Counted from the stretch's first letter, positions 15,874 to 24,445 are shown. The stretch: DNA of 45,438 bases from an uncultured Treponema sp. (GCF_946187725.1 NZ_CAMHSK010000020.1:1-45438), one strand, 5' to 3'. A program made the numbers and translations. Notes: a model not told the origin generated them from the sequence alone.

Positions 15874-17469
15874 CTATTTCACAAATTTCTCAATCTTACA
15901 ATCATGTTTTTTTGTGTCCTCATCGTAGCTGATTCCGACAAAAATAATTTCGCCGGAGTAATTCACGAGGCAGTCAAAATATTGCTTTTCCTTGATTTGA
16001 TTGAGTGCAGTCTGAGCGGATTTATTGTGCTTAAGTTCCACAATCAATGCGGGAGAACCGGCTTTGAGCGGAATGTACACAATGTCCGCAAATCCTTTGC
16101 CAGCTGTCATCTCCTTTACGATTGTGTAATTGTTGATAGCGTAAATGAACGCAAGGTAAATCGCGCTTTGTAAAGAATCTTCATTGTTGTAGCTGCGGTT
16201 ACTTGTGACATGAATGTGACTTACATCAAGGGCTGTGGCAACAGCCTTTTCATTGCAAGCGAGCGTTTCTTTGAGAAGATTTTTTGAAGATTCGATTATT
16301 TTGTTTGTCTCGGCATAGTCGGAATCTTTTTTTATTGCATGCTGCCATTCTTTGTAAATCTCACGGTTTGGGATATAGCACTGCTCTTCTTCCGCATCAT
16401 AAGCAAGATAGCCAAGATGAATAAGAAATGTGAAAGCATCGTCCTTAGTATCGAATTCGGTCATGCTGTTTTTGTAAAGCTCGACATCTACATCAATTCT
16501 GGCACCACCTAGCATGGTGATTACATCATCCTTGATTCCATCAAAATTCATCTGAATCTTATCGGAAATAACCTCGTAAGTTGAGGTGTGACTCCAGTAA
16601 GAACGGAACTCGCCTGTTACCACAGCATTCACCACTGCTTGCGGATTGTAAATTTCAAAATCCCCAACTTTATAACCATCGTACCAGCTCTTGCACTCAT
16701 CAAAACTGCAATCGTATTTCTCACAAAGTGCCTTGACCTCTTCAGTGGTAAAACCTGTAAATTCAGCGAATTTGCCAGCATGAAGCATATTGTACTCTTT
16801 GAAAGTGTTAAGCTTTGACTGAATTTTATCCTTTATAATAGGAAGAATTCCTGTAAGATATGCAAGAGAAATAGCAGGCTTAAGCTCGGCATTTTTGAAA
16901 AGTGAGTTAAGGAATGCGAGATAAATCTCAAATTCTTCTTGCGAAACCTGCTCGCGAACCATTACATCGTATTCGTCGATTATAATGATGAAAGTCTCGC
17001 CTTTTTCCTTGTAGATTTTCTGAATGAAACTCGCGATTGAATTGCTCTCTCCAAAATCCATGTCAGTAAATTGCTCGCGGAATTCCTCACAAACTTGATT
17101 TTGAACAAATGCAATTACATTTTCTTCTGACCGCTCTTTTGGAGCAACTGTTTTCCAAACAGACATACGAGCGTTTAAATCAATCTTAATTACATTGAAT
17201 TTGTTGAGATTCTTTTCATAAGAGGCCGTCTTTGAAATCTTGAACCGGGAAAACAACTCCTTTGAATCAGCACCTTTTGAATAGTAGGCGGCAAGCATGT
17301 CCTCTGCGATTGATTTTCCGAAGCGACGAGGGCGACTGATACAGACAAATTTGAAAGTCGGGTCATCAAGATAGCGGTTCGTGACATCAATCAGCATAGT
17401 TTTGTCAACATAAAGCGACTTTGCCTCTGCGAGAAAATTGTCATTGTTCGGATTCAGGAAAATTCCCAT
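15874..17469 (-). CDS. AAA-ATPase-like / PD-(D/E)XK nuclease-like protein (PF09820 + PF08011 type)
   Basis: A 531-residue cytosolic protein. It opens with the typical family start (FLNPNNDNF…LYVDKT), a Walker A-like RPRRFGKS at about 46–53 and a Walker B-like FIIIIDEYD near 163. The C-terminal nuclease-like domain has D462 (GFADIVYIP) and E478-x-K480 (LIVELKHNK). Such proteins are multicopy in treponemes, Bacteroides and Fusobacterium; their function is not established, though defence or mobile-element roles have been suggested. Here it separates oppB from oppCD and carries its own promoter and no Shine-Dalgarno; a strong terminator precedes it. That fits insertion into an Opp operon. ATG at 17469 follows the -10 box by 6 nt. 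Confidence 0.88.
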   Translation of the reverse strand: MGIFLNPNNDNFLAEAKSLYVDKTMLIDVTNRYLDDPTFKFVCISRPRRFGKSIAEDMLAAYYSKGADSKELFSRFKISKTASYEKNLNKFNVIKIDLNARMSVWKTVAPKERSEENVIAFVQNQVCEEFREQFTDMDFGESNSIASFIQKIYKEKGETFIIIIDEYDVMVREQVSQEEFEIYLAFLNSLFKNAELKPAISLAYLTGILPIIKDKIQSKLNTFKEYNMLHAGKFAEFTGFTTEEVKALCEKYDCSFDECKSWYDGYKVGDFEIYNPQAVVNAVVTGEFRSYWSHTSTYEVISDKIQMNFDGIKDDVITMLGGARIDVDVELYKNSMTEFDTKDDAFTFLIHLGYLAYDAEEEQCYIPNREIYKEWQHAIKKDSDYAETNKIIESSKNLLKETLACNEKAVATALDVSHIHVTSNRSYNNEDSLQSAIYLAFIYAINNYTIVKEMTAGKGFADIVYIPLKAGSPALIVELKHNKSAQTALNQIKEKQYFDCLVNYSGEIIFVGISYDEDTKKHDCKIEKFVK

Positions 17470-17475
17470 GTGAAA

Positions 17476-17481
17476 ATTATA
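17476..17481 (-). promoter_or_regulatory. Extended -10 promoter of the AAA/PD-(D/E)XK gene
   Basis: TGGTATAAT on the minus strand: perfect TATAAT (17476–17481) with upstream TG, ending 6 nt before ATG. No clear -35. Predicts a leaderless mRNA. Confidence 0.6.
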
Positions 17482-17513
17482 CCACAGACACAAAAGAATT
17501 TACAGATTTGCGC

Positions 17514-17546
17514 AAAAAAAATCCCCGCACCAAACAGCACGGGGAA
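17514..17546 (-). terminator. Intrinsic terminator after oppB
   Basis: On the minus strand a CCCCGTGC/GTGCGGGG hairpin starts about 10 nt after the oppB stop and is followed by eight T residues (17514–17521). A textbook rho-independent terminator that separates oppB from the nuclease gene. Confidence 0.88.
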
Positions 17547-17555
17547 TTCTGTTAT

Positions 17556-18776
17556 TTACCCTTCTTTGCCATATCTGACACGCGGGTCAACAATCGCAAG
17601 CAAGATGTCAGAAATTGTCATTCCGGCGAGAACAAGGGCTGAAATGAACATATTGTTTGCAAGGACAAGATTAACATCCTGCTGCATTACGGCATCGTAC
17701 ATAAGACGGCCAATTCCCGGATACGAGAAAATGATTTCAAGAACAAGGCTGCCGGAAAAAAGACCTGCAAGAAGATTCGCACTGCCCGTAATGTAAGGAT
17801 TAAGCGTATTTCGGAACGCGTGATTTAAATAAACCCGCCGCTCAGAAATTCCTCGTGAACGAAGTGCCATGATGTAAGGCATGCCCATCTGATCGAGCAT
17901 CGTTGAACGAATCATGCGCATGGTGCCGCCAATTCCGCCCAGAAAAGACGCAAATAATGGAAGAAAAACATGATAATTGTAACTGAATATGAATTTGATT
18001 GGGTTTTCAGAAATTGGGAAGTCAGGATATGCCGTCACCGGAAAAAGCCCTGTAATTGAAGCAAAAAGTTGAAGGAGAATCAGAAGAAGGATTCCAGGGA
18101 ATGCATGGAAGAACAGGGCAAAAAATGTGGCCGCCAAATCCACGCGGGTACCGGCTTTGCTTGAAAAATAAACGCCAAGCAGAAAAGAAAAAATCGTGAT
18201 GAACACGAGCGAAATTAAATTTAAGACCAGGGAATTAACAATACGGCTCTTAATAAGGAAAGAAACCGGTGCTTTTGAAATGAGTGAAACACCCAAATCA
18301 TGATGAATAAAAACTCGTTTGAGCCAGCGGAAATACTGAATCGTAAAAGGCTTGTCCAGCCCCATTTCAGCCCTCATTTTTGCAATCTGCTCTTCAGAAA
18401 AAACATTGTCCCTTCCGGCACCGCCACCGTGAGATTCTGTCTGGCTCATGAGCTGCTGCTGCATCATCTGGTCAACGATGTCGCCGGGAGCAAGTTCCAT
18501 GAGCGCAAAAAGACTCCATCCCAAAATGAAGAGAATCACAATCATTGTGACTATGCGTGCAAGTATAAAGGAAAGAAGAGGGAATTTGCTTTTAAAAACA
18601 CGATAGGGCATGGAGAGGCTGCGAAGCAGGTGCGAAGCACTGAGCGTTAGCGAACCTCGGAACGCCCGACCCGACGAGGTGGTTGAGCCTGCCGAAACCT
18701 CCCGGCGGGAATCGCCCAACTGCTCACTGCCAATTGCTGTCTGTTCACTGCTATTTGGTAACTGCTCATTGCTCAT
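17556..18776 (-). CDS. Oligopeptide ABC permease, OppB type, with repeat-derived N-terminus
   Basis: A 406-residue inner-membrane permease. The OppB fold starts near residue 66 (FILARIVTMIVILFILGWSL) and ends with VDPRVRYG; the permease signature region is ALRSRGISERRVYLNHAFRN. The first ~55 residues are not permease sequence. They are encoded by a heptamer array, a GGTTGAGCCTGCCGAAACC repeat and hairpin repeat copy C, all in frame. ATG at 18776 is chosen because GGGGGA lies 5–6 nt upstream; the ancestral start, Met at 18611, has no ribosome site. It follows plsC by 21 bp, ends at a strong terminator, and pairs functionally with oppCD and the OppF-type ATPase. Confidence 0.9.
   Translation of the reverse strand: MSNEQLPNSSEQTAIGSEQLGDSRREVSAGSTTSSGRAFRGSLTLSASHLLRSLSMPYRVFKSKFPLLSFILARIVTMIVILFILGWSLFALMELAPGDIVDQMMQQQLMSQTESHGGGAGRDNVFSEEQIAKMRAEMGLDKPFTIQYFRWLKRVFIHHDLGVSLISKAPVSFLIKSRIVNSLVLNLISLVFITIFSFLLGVYFSSKAGTRVDLAATFFALFFHAFPGILLLILLQLFASITGLFPVTAYPDFPISENPIKFIFSYNYHVFLPLFASFLGGIGGTMRMIRSTMLDQMGMPYIMALRSRGISERRVYLNHAFRNTLNPYITGSANLLAGLFSGSLVLEIIFSYPGIGRLMYDAVMQQDVNLVLANNMFISALVLAGMTISDILLAIVDPRVRYGKEG
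18606..18667 (-). repeat. GC-rich hairpin repeat, copy C (in frame in oppB)
   Basis: Minus strand starts GGGCGTTCCGAGG and ends CTCTCCATGCCC, with short hairpins GTGC/GCAC, CTGC/GCAG and CGCTAACG in series. Its plus-strand segment TGAGCGTTAGCGAA-CGGAAC is shared with copy D. Next to it at 18681–18699 is the separate repeat GGTTGAGCCTGCCGAAACC. Confidence 0.75.
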
Positions 18777-18778
18777 TG
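18716..18778 (-). repeat. Nine-unit degenerate heptamer array containing the oppB start codon
   Basis: On the minus strand: CAATGAG CAATGAG, CAGTTAC CAAATAG, CAGTGAA CAGACAG, CAATTGG CAGTGAG, CAGTTGG; nine 7-bp units, consensus CAGTGAG. The first unit contains the oppB ATG, and the array is read as an SNEQ/SSEQ/GSEQ-type peptide with a 21-bp (three-unit) period. Confidence 0.85.
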
Positions 18779-18797
18779 CTATCCCCCGTTGCAAGTT

Positions 18798-19520
18798 TTA
18801 ATTTTCTAATGGTTCGCAAACAATCTTTTCGACCATTGCAGGGATTTTTGCAAGTTCTTCTTTAGAAAGGCCTTCTGTTTCAATCGGGTCGTGAATTATG
18901 AGTTTGATGTGCTGGCCTTTTTTGACCCTTTTCTGCCCCTCGTAAATGCGCCAGGTTCCGTCAATCGTGACAGGAACAATCGGTGCTCCCGACATGAACG
19001 CGAGCTTAAAACTACCGGCCTTGAACTCATTGTGCGGACCGCCCTTGCTTCGGGTTCCTTCCGGAAAAATGACCTGCGAATAGCCCTTTTTTACGCCATC
19101 AGCCGCATCATGAATTGCCTGAACTGACTTGCGCGGACTTTTTCGCTCGATGAAAGTGCACTGAAGCAGCTTCATCCAGTCAGAAAGGAGCGGAACTTTG
19201 CCAAGCTCGGCTTTTGCAACAAAAGTCATCGGCTTGTTGATAAAACCAAAAAGAAGCGGAATGTCCATGTAGCCCTGATGATTGCCGATAAATACGACCG
19301 CACGGTCCTGAGGCACCTTTTCTTCACCGACAACCTCAACAGTGGCACGCATTACCTTTGTAAAAACGAACCTTGCCCACTGAGGAACGATGCCGAAAAC
19401 AACTTCATCGCGCTTAGCAATGTCGCCCGCCTTGTCATATTTGAGCGCAAGACGACGGAGTTTATTCTTCGAAAGCATGTATAATGCGATTCTCAAAAAT
19501 GAAAAAAATGTCGTGAACAT
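18798..19520 (-). CDS. plsC: 1-acyl-sn-glycerol-3-phosphate acyltransferase (PlsC family)
   Basis: A 240-residue membrane-associated acyltransferase that adds the second acyl chain to lysophosphatidate in phospholipid synthesis. It has an N-terminal hydrophobic segment, the catalytic HX4D motif (H81QGYMD86) and FPEGTR at 152–157 for glycerol-phosphate binding. Length is normal. ATG at 19520 follows GGGGG at 6 nt. It lies 24 bp after cimA and 21 bp before oppB, consistent with one transcript, though no functional link is evident. Acyl donor and exact acceptor cannot be read from sequence. Confidence 0.9.
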   Translation of the reverse strand: MFTTFFSFLRIALYMLSKNKLRRLALKYDKAGDIAKRDEVVFGIVPQWARFVFTKVMRATVEVVGEEKVPQDRAVVFIGNHQGYMDIPLLFGFINKPMTFVAKAELGKVPLLSDWMKLLQCTFIERKSPRKSVQAIHDAADGVKKGYSQVIFPEGTRSKGGPHNEFKAGSFKLAFMSGAPIVPVTIDGTWRIYEGQKRVKKGQHIKLIIHDPIETEGLSKEELAKIPAMVEKIVCEPLEN

Positions 19521-19544
19521 AGAATTGCCCCCTTTTTGCCCGGC

Positions 19545-21140
19545 TTACATCAATTTGCCGAATTTTCGCTCCAAATCTTTAATCAGCTTGTACTCGAAAG
19601 AATCGACCAAGGCAAGATAAGAAGCTTCGATAACATCGCTTGAAACGCCCATCGTTGTCCAATGCTCGTCCCCATCGCTCGATTCAATCAAAACACGGAC
19701 TCGTGAAGCCGTAGCAGATTTTCCGTCAAGAACGCGGACTTTATAATCAGTAAGATGAATCTGAGCCACATTCGGATAGAACTGCTCAAGTGCATTTCGC
19801 ATCGCAACATCAAGAGCATTGACCGGACCATCACCATCGCCCGCAGTCACAACGACCTTTCCATCAACATCAATCTTGAACTGGGCAAAAGCGCTCTGAT
19901 CATCAGCGAATCGCGGGAATTCGCCGCTCGTCTTGTAATAATGAAGATTGTAGAAAGGCTGGTACTTTCCGATTGCCTTTCGCACGAGAATCTCAAAGCT
20001 TGCATCCGCACCTTCAAACTGATAGCCTTCATGCTCCAAATCTTTGACCCGCTTAACGATTTCGGCGACGACAGGACTTGATTTATTGAGATTTTTGTCG
20101 AATTTCTGAACCTTCTCAACAATCATGCTCTTTCCAGCAACTTCGCTCATGAGGAACACGCGCTCATTACCGACGCTTTCTGGTGTGACATGCTCGTAAG
20201 CAAAAGGATTTTTGATTACCGCATCAATGTGCATTCCCGCCTTGTGGGCAAAAGCACTTGAACCGACATAAGGCATTCCAGACTCAAGCGCAATATTCGT
20301 GATTTCAGCAACGCGCTTGCAAATTGGAGTGAGATTCTGAATATTTTCAGCAGGAATACAAGCGCATTCCATTTTAAGCTGCAAATCTGCAATGATTGTA
20401 GAAAGATTAGCATTTCCAGTGCGCTCACCAAATCCGAGCAAAACGCCCTGAACATGAGTTGCACCTGCGTCAACCGCCATCAACGAATTGGCGACCGCAC
20501 AGCCCGAATCGTTGTGCGTGTGGATTCCAATAGAAGCAACTTTTCCAAAGCGACCGCAAACATCCTTCGCCATGTTGTAGCACTGCATCGGAAGCATTCC
20601 GCCTTTTGTCTCACAAAGACACAAAGTTTTTGCACCGCCCTCAACAGCCGCTTCAAGACACTTCATCGCATATTCTGAATTTTCGTTATAACCAGTGAAA
20701 AAGTGCTCGGCATCGAAAATGACTTCCTTATTATTTGCGACAAGAAAAGCCACCGTCTCGCGAATCATTTCAAGGTTTTCTTCGAGAGTCGCGTGCAAAA
20801 TCTCCGTGGCCTGAAAATCCCAGGTTTTACCGAAAATACACACGACTTCAGTTTCTGCAGCCAAAAGACTCTGCAAATTAGCGTCTTCAGAACACTTGAT
20901 TCCCTTGCGCCTTGTTGAGCCGAATGCCACGATTTTTGAATGCTCAAGTTTAAGCTTCTTCGCCTCGGCAAAAAATTCCATGTCCTTAGGGTTTGAACCA
21001 GGATTTCCCGCCTCAATATAAGAAACGCCCAACTCGTCCAAAGCCTTAACAATATTAATTTTGTCCTGAACAGAATAAGAAATACCCTCACCCTGAGAGC
21101 CGTCACGCAAAGTCGAATCAAGAATCGAAATCTGTTTCAT
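19545..21140 (-). CDS. cimA: (R)-Citramalate synthase
   Basis: A 531-residue cytosolic enzyme condensing pyruvate with acetyl-CoA to citramalate, the threonine-independent entry to isoleucine synthesis. The N-terminal HMGL-like TIM barrel has STLRDGSQGEGIS at 8–20 (metal and substrate site), GIHTHNDSGCAVAN (metal-binding HxH) and GFGERTGNANL. The C-terminal LeuA-type allosteric domain follows (from about 390: DYKVRVLDG), which in this family mediates isoleucine feedback. Length and N-terminal pattern fit CimA rather than 2-isopropylmalate synthase. ATG at 21140 follows GGAGA at 6 nt; a farther in-frame ATG at 21152 lies upstream of the ribosome site. Repeat copy D abuts the leader. Confidence 0.9.
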   Translation of the reverse strand: MKQISILDSTLRDGSQGEGISYSVQDKINIVKALDELGVSYIEAGNPGSNPKDMEFFAEAKKLKLEHSKIVAFGSTRRKGIKCSEDANLQSLLAAETEVVCIFGKTWDFQATEILHATLEENLEMIRETVAFLVANNKEVIFDAEHFFTGYNENSEYAMKCLEAAVEGGAKTLCLCETKGGMLPMQCYNMAKDVCGRFGKVASIGIHTHNDSGCAVANSLMAVDAGATHVQGVLLGFGERTGNANLSTIIADLQLKMECACIPAENIQNLTPICKRVAEITNIALESGMPYVGSSAFAHKAGMHIDAVIKNPFAYEHVTPESVGNERVFLMSEVAGKSMIVEKVQKFDKNLNKSSPVVAEIVKRVKDLEHEGYQFEGADASFEILVRKAIGKYQPFYNLHYYKTSGEFPRFADDQSAFAQFKIDVDGKVVVTAGDGDGPVNALDVAMRNALEQFYPNVAQIHLTDYKVRVLDGKSATASRVRVLIESSDGDEHWTTMGVSSDVIEASYLALVDSFEYKLIKDLERKFGKLM

Positions 21141-21152
21141 AAAAATCTCCAT

Positions 21153-21242
21153 GGGGGCTACGGCTATCGCCGTCGGGTGTTCCGCCCTTCGCTAACGCTC
21201 ATAGCCTTCGGCTACTTCGGGGCTCCATACCCTAGCCTTCGC
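21153..21242 (-). repeat. GC-rich hairpin repeat, copy D (between queD and cimA)
   Basis: Shares TGAGCGTTAGCGAA-CGGAAC-CCCGAC with copy C, in the opposite orientation, and carries hairpins such as TAGCC-TTC-GGCTA. It ends immediately at the ATG-GGAG of the cimA leader, so it forms the 5' leader if queD and cimA are co-transcribed. Confidence 0.75.
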
Positions 21243-21249
21243 ATTTATT

Positions 21250-21636
21250 CTAATCAGGCATATATCTTGCCCTGTTAGTGTCTGTCTCAAAAACATCAAC
21301 CGCGTACAAATATGCCGCTTCACCGTCTGTGCGTTTGAGCGATGGAATCAACTCAATAATTCCATTATAGATGTACACCGCAATCCTCTCTGCACTTGGA
21401 TTCTGCTCAAAAAAAGCGATGTCATTAAGATTCGTGTGGTCAAGTTTTGCGCATACGGATTTCAACGCCTTTTTCAGCTCACCAAAATCCAAAAGCATTC
21501 CACCATCATCAAGATTTTTCCCCTGTACATGGGCATAGACTTTGTAATTATGGCCGTGAAGATTCTCGCACTTTCCGTGATAATCCCTCAAAAAATGAGC
21601 CGCTGCAAAATCAGTATTTACACGAACTTGAAACAT
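21250..21636 (-). CDS. queD: 6-carboxy-5,6,7,8-tetrahydropterin synthase (QueD)
   Basis: A 128-residue zinc enzyme converting dihydroneopterin triphosphate to 6-carboxytetrahydropterin in queuosine/7-deazaguanine synthesis. Zinc ligands are H14 (FAAAHFL), H27 and H29; C23-x3-H27-x-H29 (CENLHGH) is the QueD signature that separates it from mammalian-type PTPS. Length is usual. ATG at 21636 is chosen: the -10 box ends 6 nt upstream and there is no Shine-Dalgarno; 13 further in-frame codons upstream overlap the promoter. No other queuosine gene is in the window. Confidence 0.93.
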   Translation of the reverse strand: MFQVRVNTDFAAAHFLRDYHGKCENLHGHNYKVYAHVQGKNLDDGGMLLDFGELKKALKSVCAKLDHTNLNDIAFFEQNPSAERIAVYIYNGIIELIPSLKRTDGEAAYLYAVDVFETDTNRARYMPD

Positions 21637-21642
21637 TAGAAA

Positions 21643-21648
21643 AGTATA
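21643..21648 (-). promoter_or_regulatory. Extended -10 promoter of queD
   Basis: TGCTATACT on the minus strand: TGn plus TATACT (21643–21648), 6 nt from ATG. No strong -35. Predicts a leaderless transcript. Confidence 0.5.
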
Positions 21649-21701
21649 GCAGAAATCTCTGCCTCTGAAAACCACGCAAGCACGGGCATTAAAGCCGTAT
21701 T

Positions 21702-23867
21702 TTAAGACGGAATATTGCCACTCACGCTAAGCACAACGACCACAAAAGCAGACACGCTTGTAACCGGGTTAACGGCAATCCGCCGTATGTAGACATGGAA
21801 TTTTATGCCGGCCTTGAGCCTTTCTTCGATTACAATAGAATCATTATTCTTCATGCAGTTCCGAATGGCCTCAAGGAATGCTGAGCCGTTGTTTTCAAGT
21901 TTTTGGGCTATGCGCTCATTCTTTTCGTTACGGATTGGCTTAAAGTAAGTTTTTATGAATTCGCGGTAAGTTCTGTTTCCACGGATAATTCGAAGCTGCT
22001 CATTATCATATTCAAGAACTGCCATTGGAAGCGTATTAAAGAAATTTTTGAAGATTTCACCGCTGCCGTTTGCAAGCACCGACAAATCATTAAGATTTAT
22101 TTTTCCGAGAATAGCAAAATATTCTGATTCCTCAGGGTTTTCAAATCCAATCTGAATTCCCTTGTCATATCGCTCAAAAACCTGTTCAGCCGGAATCGGC
22201 TTACAATAGAAGAATCCCTGTATTTTGGTGCATCCGACTTCCCTTAAAAATTCGACCTGTTCTGCAGTTTCAACGCCCTCGACAACCGTATCAATTCCAA
22301 GTCCAATCGCCATGCGGATAAGCTCAGTCAGAATGATTTTTGCCTTCAGGCCGTTTTCAAACTGACGCATGAATTTCATGTCGAATTTTATGAGGTCAAA
22401 ATTGAAATCCTGCAAAACATCAAGAGAAGAATAGCCTGAACCAAAGTCATCCATCCAGACCTTAAAGCCAAGCGACTGGAAGCGTTCAACCTGCGACTTC
22501 ATATAATCATAGTCACTTCCGATTACGCTTTCAGTGATTTCGATTGTAAGCTTTTCAGGCGGAATTTGTGCTTTTTCAACGCGTTTTTGAATTTCAGCAA
22601 CGATGTCACAGGTATCAAAATCAGAGCGCGAAAGATTTACTGAAGTAGGCACGATGTACAGCCCTTTTTCAGCCTGTCTCTTCATTTTTTCAAGTATTTG
22701 TTCCGTGACAAACAAATCGAGCTTATAAATAAGATTTGCGTCTTCTAGAATCGGAATAAAATCCGCCGGATTCAAAAAGCCTTTTACCGGCTCAATCCAG
22801 CGCGAAAGAGCCTCTTCATCGCAAACTCGACCGTTTGCCGCACGAACTATTGGCTGATAGTAGACTTTAAGCCATTTTTCTTCGATTGCGCGGTCTAAAT
22901 TATCGATGATATATTGCTTCATTTCAGATTTGTGAAGCATTGTCTCATTAAAATAGGTAAAACTTGAACGGTAATTCTGCATATTACTGTCACAAGCCAT
23001 CATCGCCCTGTCACAGGCAACACTCACGTCAACCTTTTCATGGTTACTGCAATAAATTCCAGTCCTTACAGTAAGACTTCTGCCGTTATTTATCCTTTCA
23101 GTTTCCTCAAAGAGTTTTTTAAGCCGTTGCTCAAGGTTTCGTTCATAAGTGCAGACAGAAAATCTGTCCATTCCAAAACGACAGCAGTTGTCATTTGAAA
23201 AATGACTTGCCAGCAGTTTTGAGAAGCCCCTGATTAAACTGTTTCCTTCAGCAAAACCATATTTTGTATTAAAGAACTTCATGCCGTTCAAATCAAAGAA
23301 CAACATTACAGGCGTGTCACCGTCTGCTTTAATTCTATCATATTCAGATTCAGCAATTTTGAAAAAATAAGTGATTGAAGGCAATCCTGTCAGATAGTCG
23401 TAATTTGCCTCATTATAAATATTGCTTTTGCGCAGAAGATTTGAATAAGAGCTTGTCAAAAGACCGACATTACCAGTTTCTTCTTCGTTATAATCACCTT
23501 CATCAAAATACCAGACGACTGCAAGCCTTACATCATTTTTATAGATATGCTTTCCGTATGCATGAATAATTCTATACTTTCCTTTTACTTTAGAGCGATA
23601 AATTACATCATAAGGCTCATCTTTTACAGCAAATCGGACAGCCACCTCAGAGATTCTTGCCACATCCTCAGGATGACAATCACGGTACATATCGTTGTCC
23701 ATTACAGAATAAACTTCAGCCCTGTCATGAAAATCGAAAATCTCCATAAAGCCAGCCGAAATGACAAGAGCAACAACGCGATTATCTATGAACTGATAAA
23801 CTGCAAAAGGAATACAACTGTTTTCCATTAAAGAGAATTCATGTTCAGTATATCTATATTTTTCCAT
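21702..23867 (-). CDS. PAS-like–degenerate GGDEF–EAL protein, probable c-di-GMP phosphodiesterase
   Basis: A 721-residue cytosolic protein. An N-terminal PAS-like region (about 15–125) precedes a GGDEF domain whose active-site loop reads GMDRF at 232–236 instead of GGDEF, so cyclase activity is unlikely, though GTP sensing is possible. The EAL domain (about 325–575) keeps EAL at 352–354 (EALSRW), LTIEITES, MDDFGSGYSSLD, VEGVET and the QGFFYCKP end, all the metal and catalytic positions of active phosphodiesterases. A second PAS-like domain (about 600–715) forms the C-terminus. ATG at 23867 follows AGGA at 6 nt. It lies downstream of the motility chemotaxis operon but has its own promoter. Confidence 0.9.
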   Translation of the reverse strand: MEKYRYTEHEFSLMENSCIPFAVYQFIDNRVVALVISAGFMEIFDFHDRAEVYSVMDNDMYRDCHPEDVARISEVAVRFAVKDEPYDVIYRSKVKGKYRIIHAYGKHIYKNDVRLAVVWYFDEGDYNEEETGNVGLLTSSYSNLLRKSNIYNEANYDYLTGLPSITYFFKIAESEYDRIKADGDTPVMLFFDLNGMKFFNTKYGFAEGNSLIRGFSKLLASHFSNDNCCRFGMDRFSVCTYERNLEQRLKKLFEETERINNGRSLTVRTGIYCSNHEKVDVSVACDRAMMACDSNMQNYRSSFTYFNETMLHKSEMKQYIIDNLDRAIEEKWLKVYYQPIVRAANGRVCDEEALSRWIEPVKGFLNPADFIPILEDANLIYKLDLFVTEQILEKMKRQAEKGLYIVPTSVNLSRSDFDTCDIVAEIQKRVEKAQIPPEKLTIEITESVIGSDYDYMKSQVERFQSLGFKVWMDDFGSGYSSLDVLQDFNFDLIKFDMKFMRQFENGLKAKIILTELIRMAIGLGIDTVVEGVETAEQVEFLREVGCTKIQGFFYCKPIPAEQVFERYDKGIQIGFENPEESEYFAILGKINLNDLSVLANGSGEIFKNFFNTLPMAVLEYDNEQLRIIRGNRTYREFIKTYFKPIRNEKNERIAQKLENNGSAFLEAIRNCMKNNDSIVIEERLKAGIKFHVYIRRIAVNPVTSVSAFVVVVLSVSGNIPS

Positions 23868-23879
23868 GCAATTCCTACA

Positions 23880-23908
23880 ATTATATAACAAAACGCGTAA
23901 ACTCTAAA
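23880..23908 (-). promoter_or_regulatory. Promoter of the EAL gene
   Basis: TTTAGA (23903–23908), 17-bp spacer, TATAAT (23880–23885), short leader with AGGA before ATG at 23867. It overlaps the arm of the 23890–23942 hairpin. Confidence 0.6.
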
Positions 23909-23942
23909 ACAAGATTTTTACTGCCTTAAAGCTACGCGTTTT
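23890..23942 (-). terminator. Long hairpin after cheY
   Basis: AAAACGCGTA and TACGCGTTTT pair perfectly over 10 bp around a 33-nt loop, about 40 nt after the cheY stop; the sequence TTTTGTTATAT follows. Possible weak terminator of the cheA operon; the large loop and overlap with the next promoter also fit an operator. Confidence 0.4.
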
Positions 23943-23983
23943 GTGAGAAATGATTAAAATCTCTTTACCGAAAATAATTCTGA

Positions 23984-24418
23984 CTATTTCAAGGCCGCAG
24001 AGATTCGTTCAAGAACCTTTTTACGGTCAAGCGGTTTTACGATGTAGTTTTTTGCACCAAGAAGAAGAGATTTTTTTACAAGTTCTTCTTTACCCAAAGC
24101 CGAAACCATAACTACTCGTGCATTTTTATCAAAAGCGACAATCTGCTCAAGAGCTGTGATACCGTCCATGCGAGGCATAGTAATATCCATGGTTACCAAG
24201 TCAACATTCGGACAAAGTTCCTTGTATTTATCAACACCGTCTTTACCATCTACAGCTGTAGCAACGACCTCATATCCTTCACTTGTGAGAATCTGCCCGA
24301 GCTGTTTTGCGACGAACATAGAATCGTCTACAACAAGTACACGGATTTTTGAACCGTCAGCATTCATGCCCTCTGGCGGACGCTCATTGATTGAAGGAAA
24401 ATCCTGTTTAGTTTTCAT
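23984..24418 (-). CDS. cheY: CheY chemotaxis response regulator
   Basis: A 144-residue single-domain receiver that carries phosphoryl groups from CheA to the flagellar switch. The acidic pair D31/D32, phospho-acceptor D78 (VTMDITMPRMDG), S106 and K128 (VKP) are all present. A ~22-residue N-terminal extension precedes the receiver. SD AAGGAG lies before ATG. Last gene of cheA–cheW/R–cheX–cheY, the order known in T. denticola and T. pallidum. Confidence 0.95.
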   Translation of the reverse strand: MKTKQDFPSINERPPEGMNADGSKIRVLVVDDSMFVAKQLGQILTSEGYEVVATAVDGKDGVDKYKELCPNVDLVTMDITMPRMDGITALEQIVAFDKNARVVMVSALGKEELVKKSLLLGAKNYIVKPLDRKKVLERISAALK

Positions 24419-24445
24419 TTTGGCACTCCTTATCCCTATACAATA

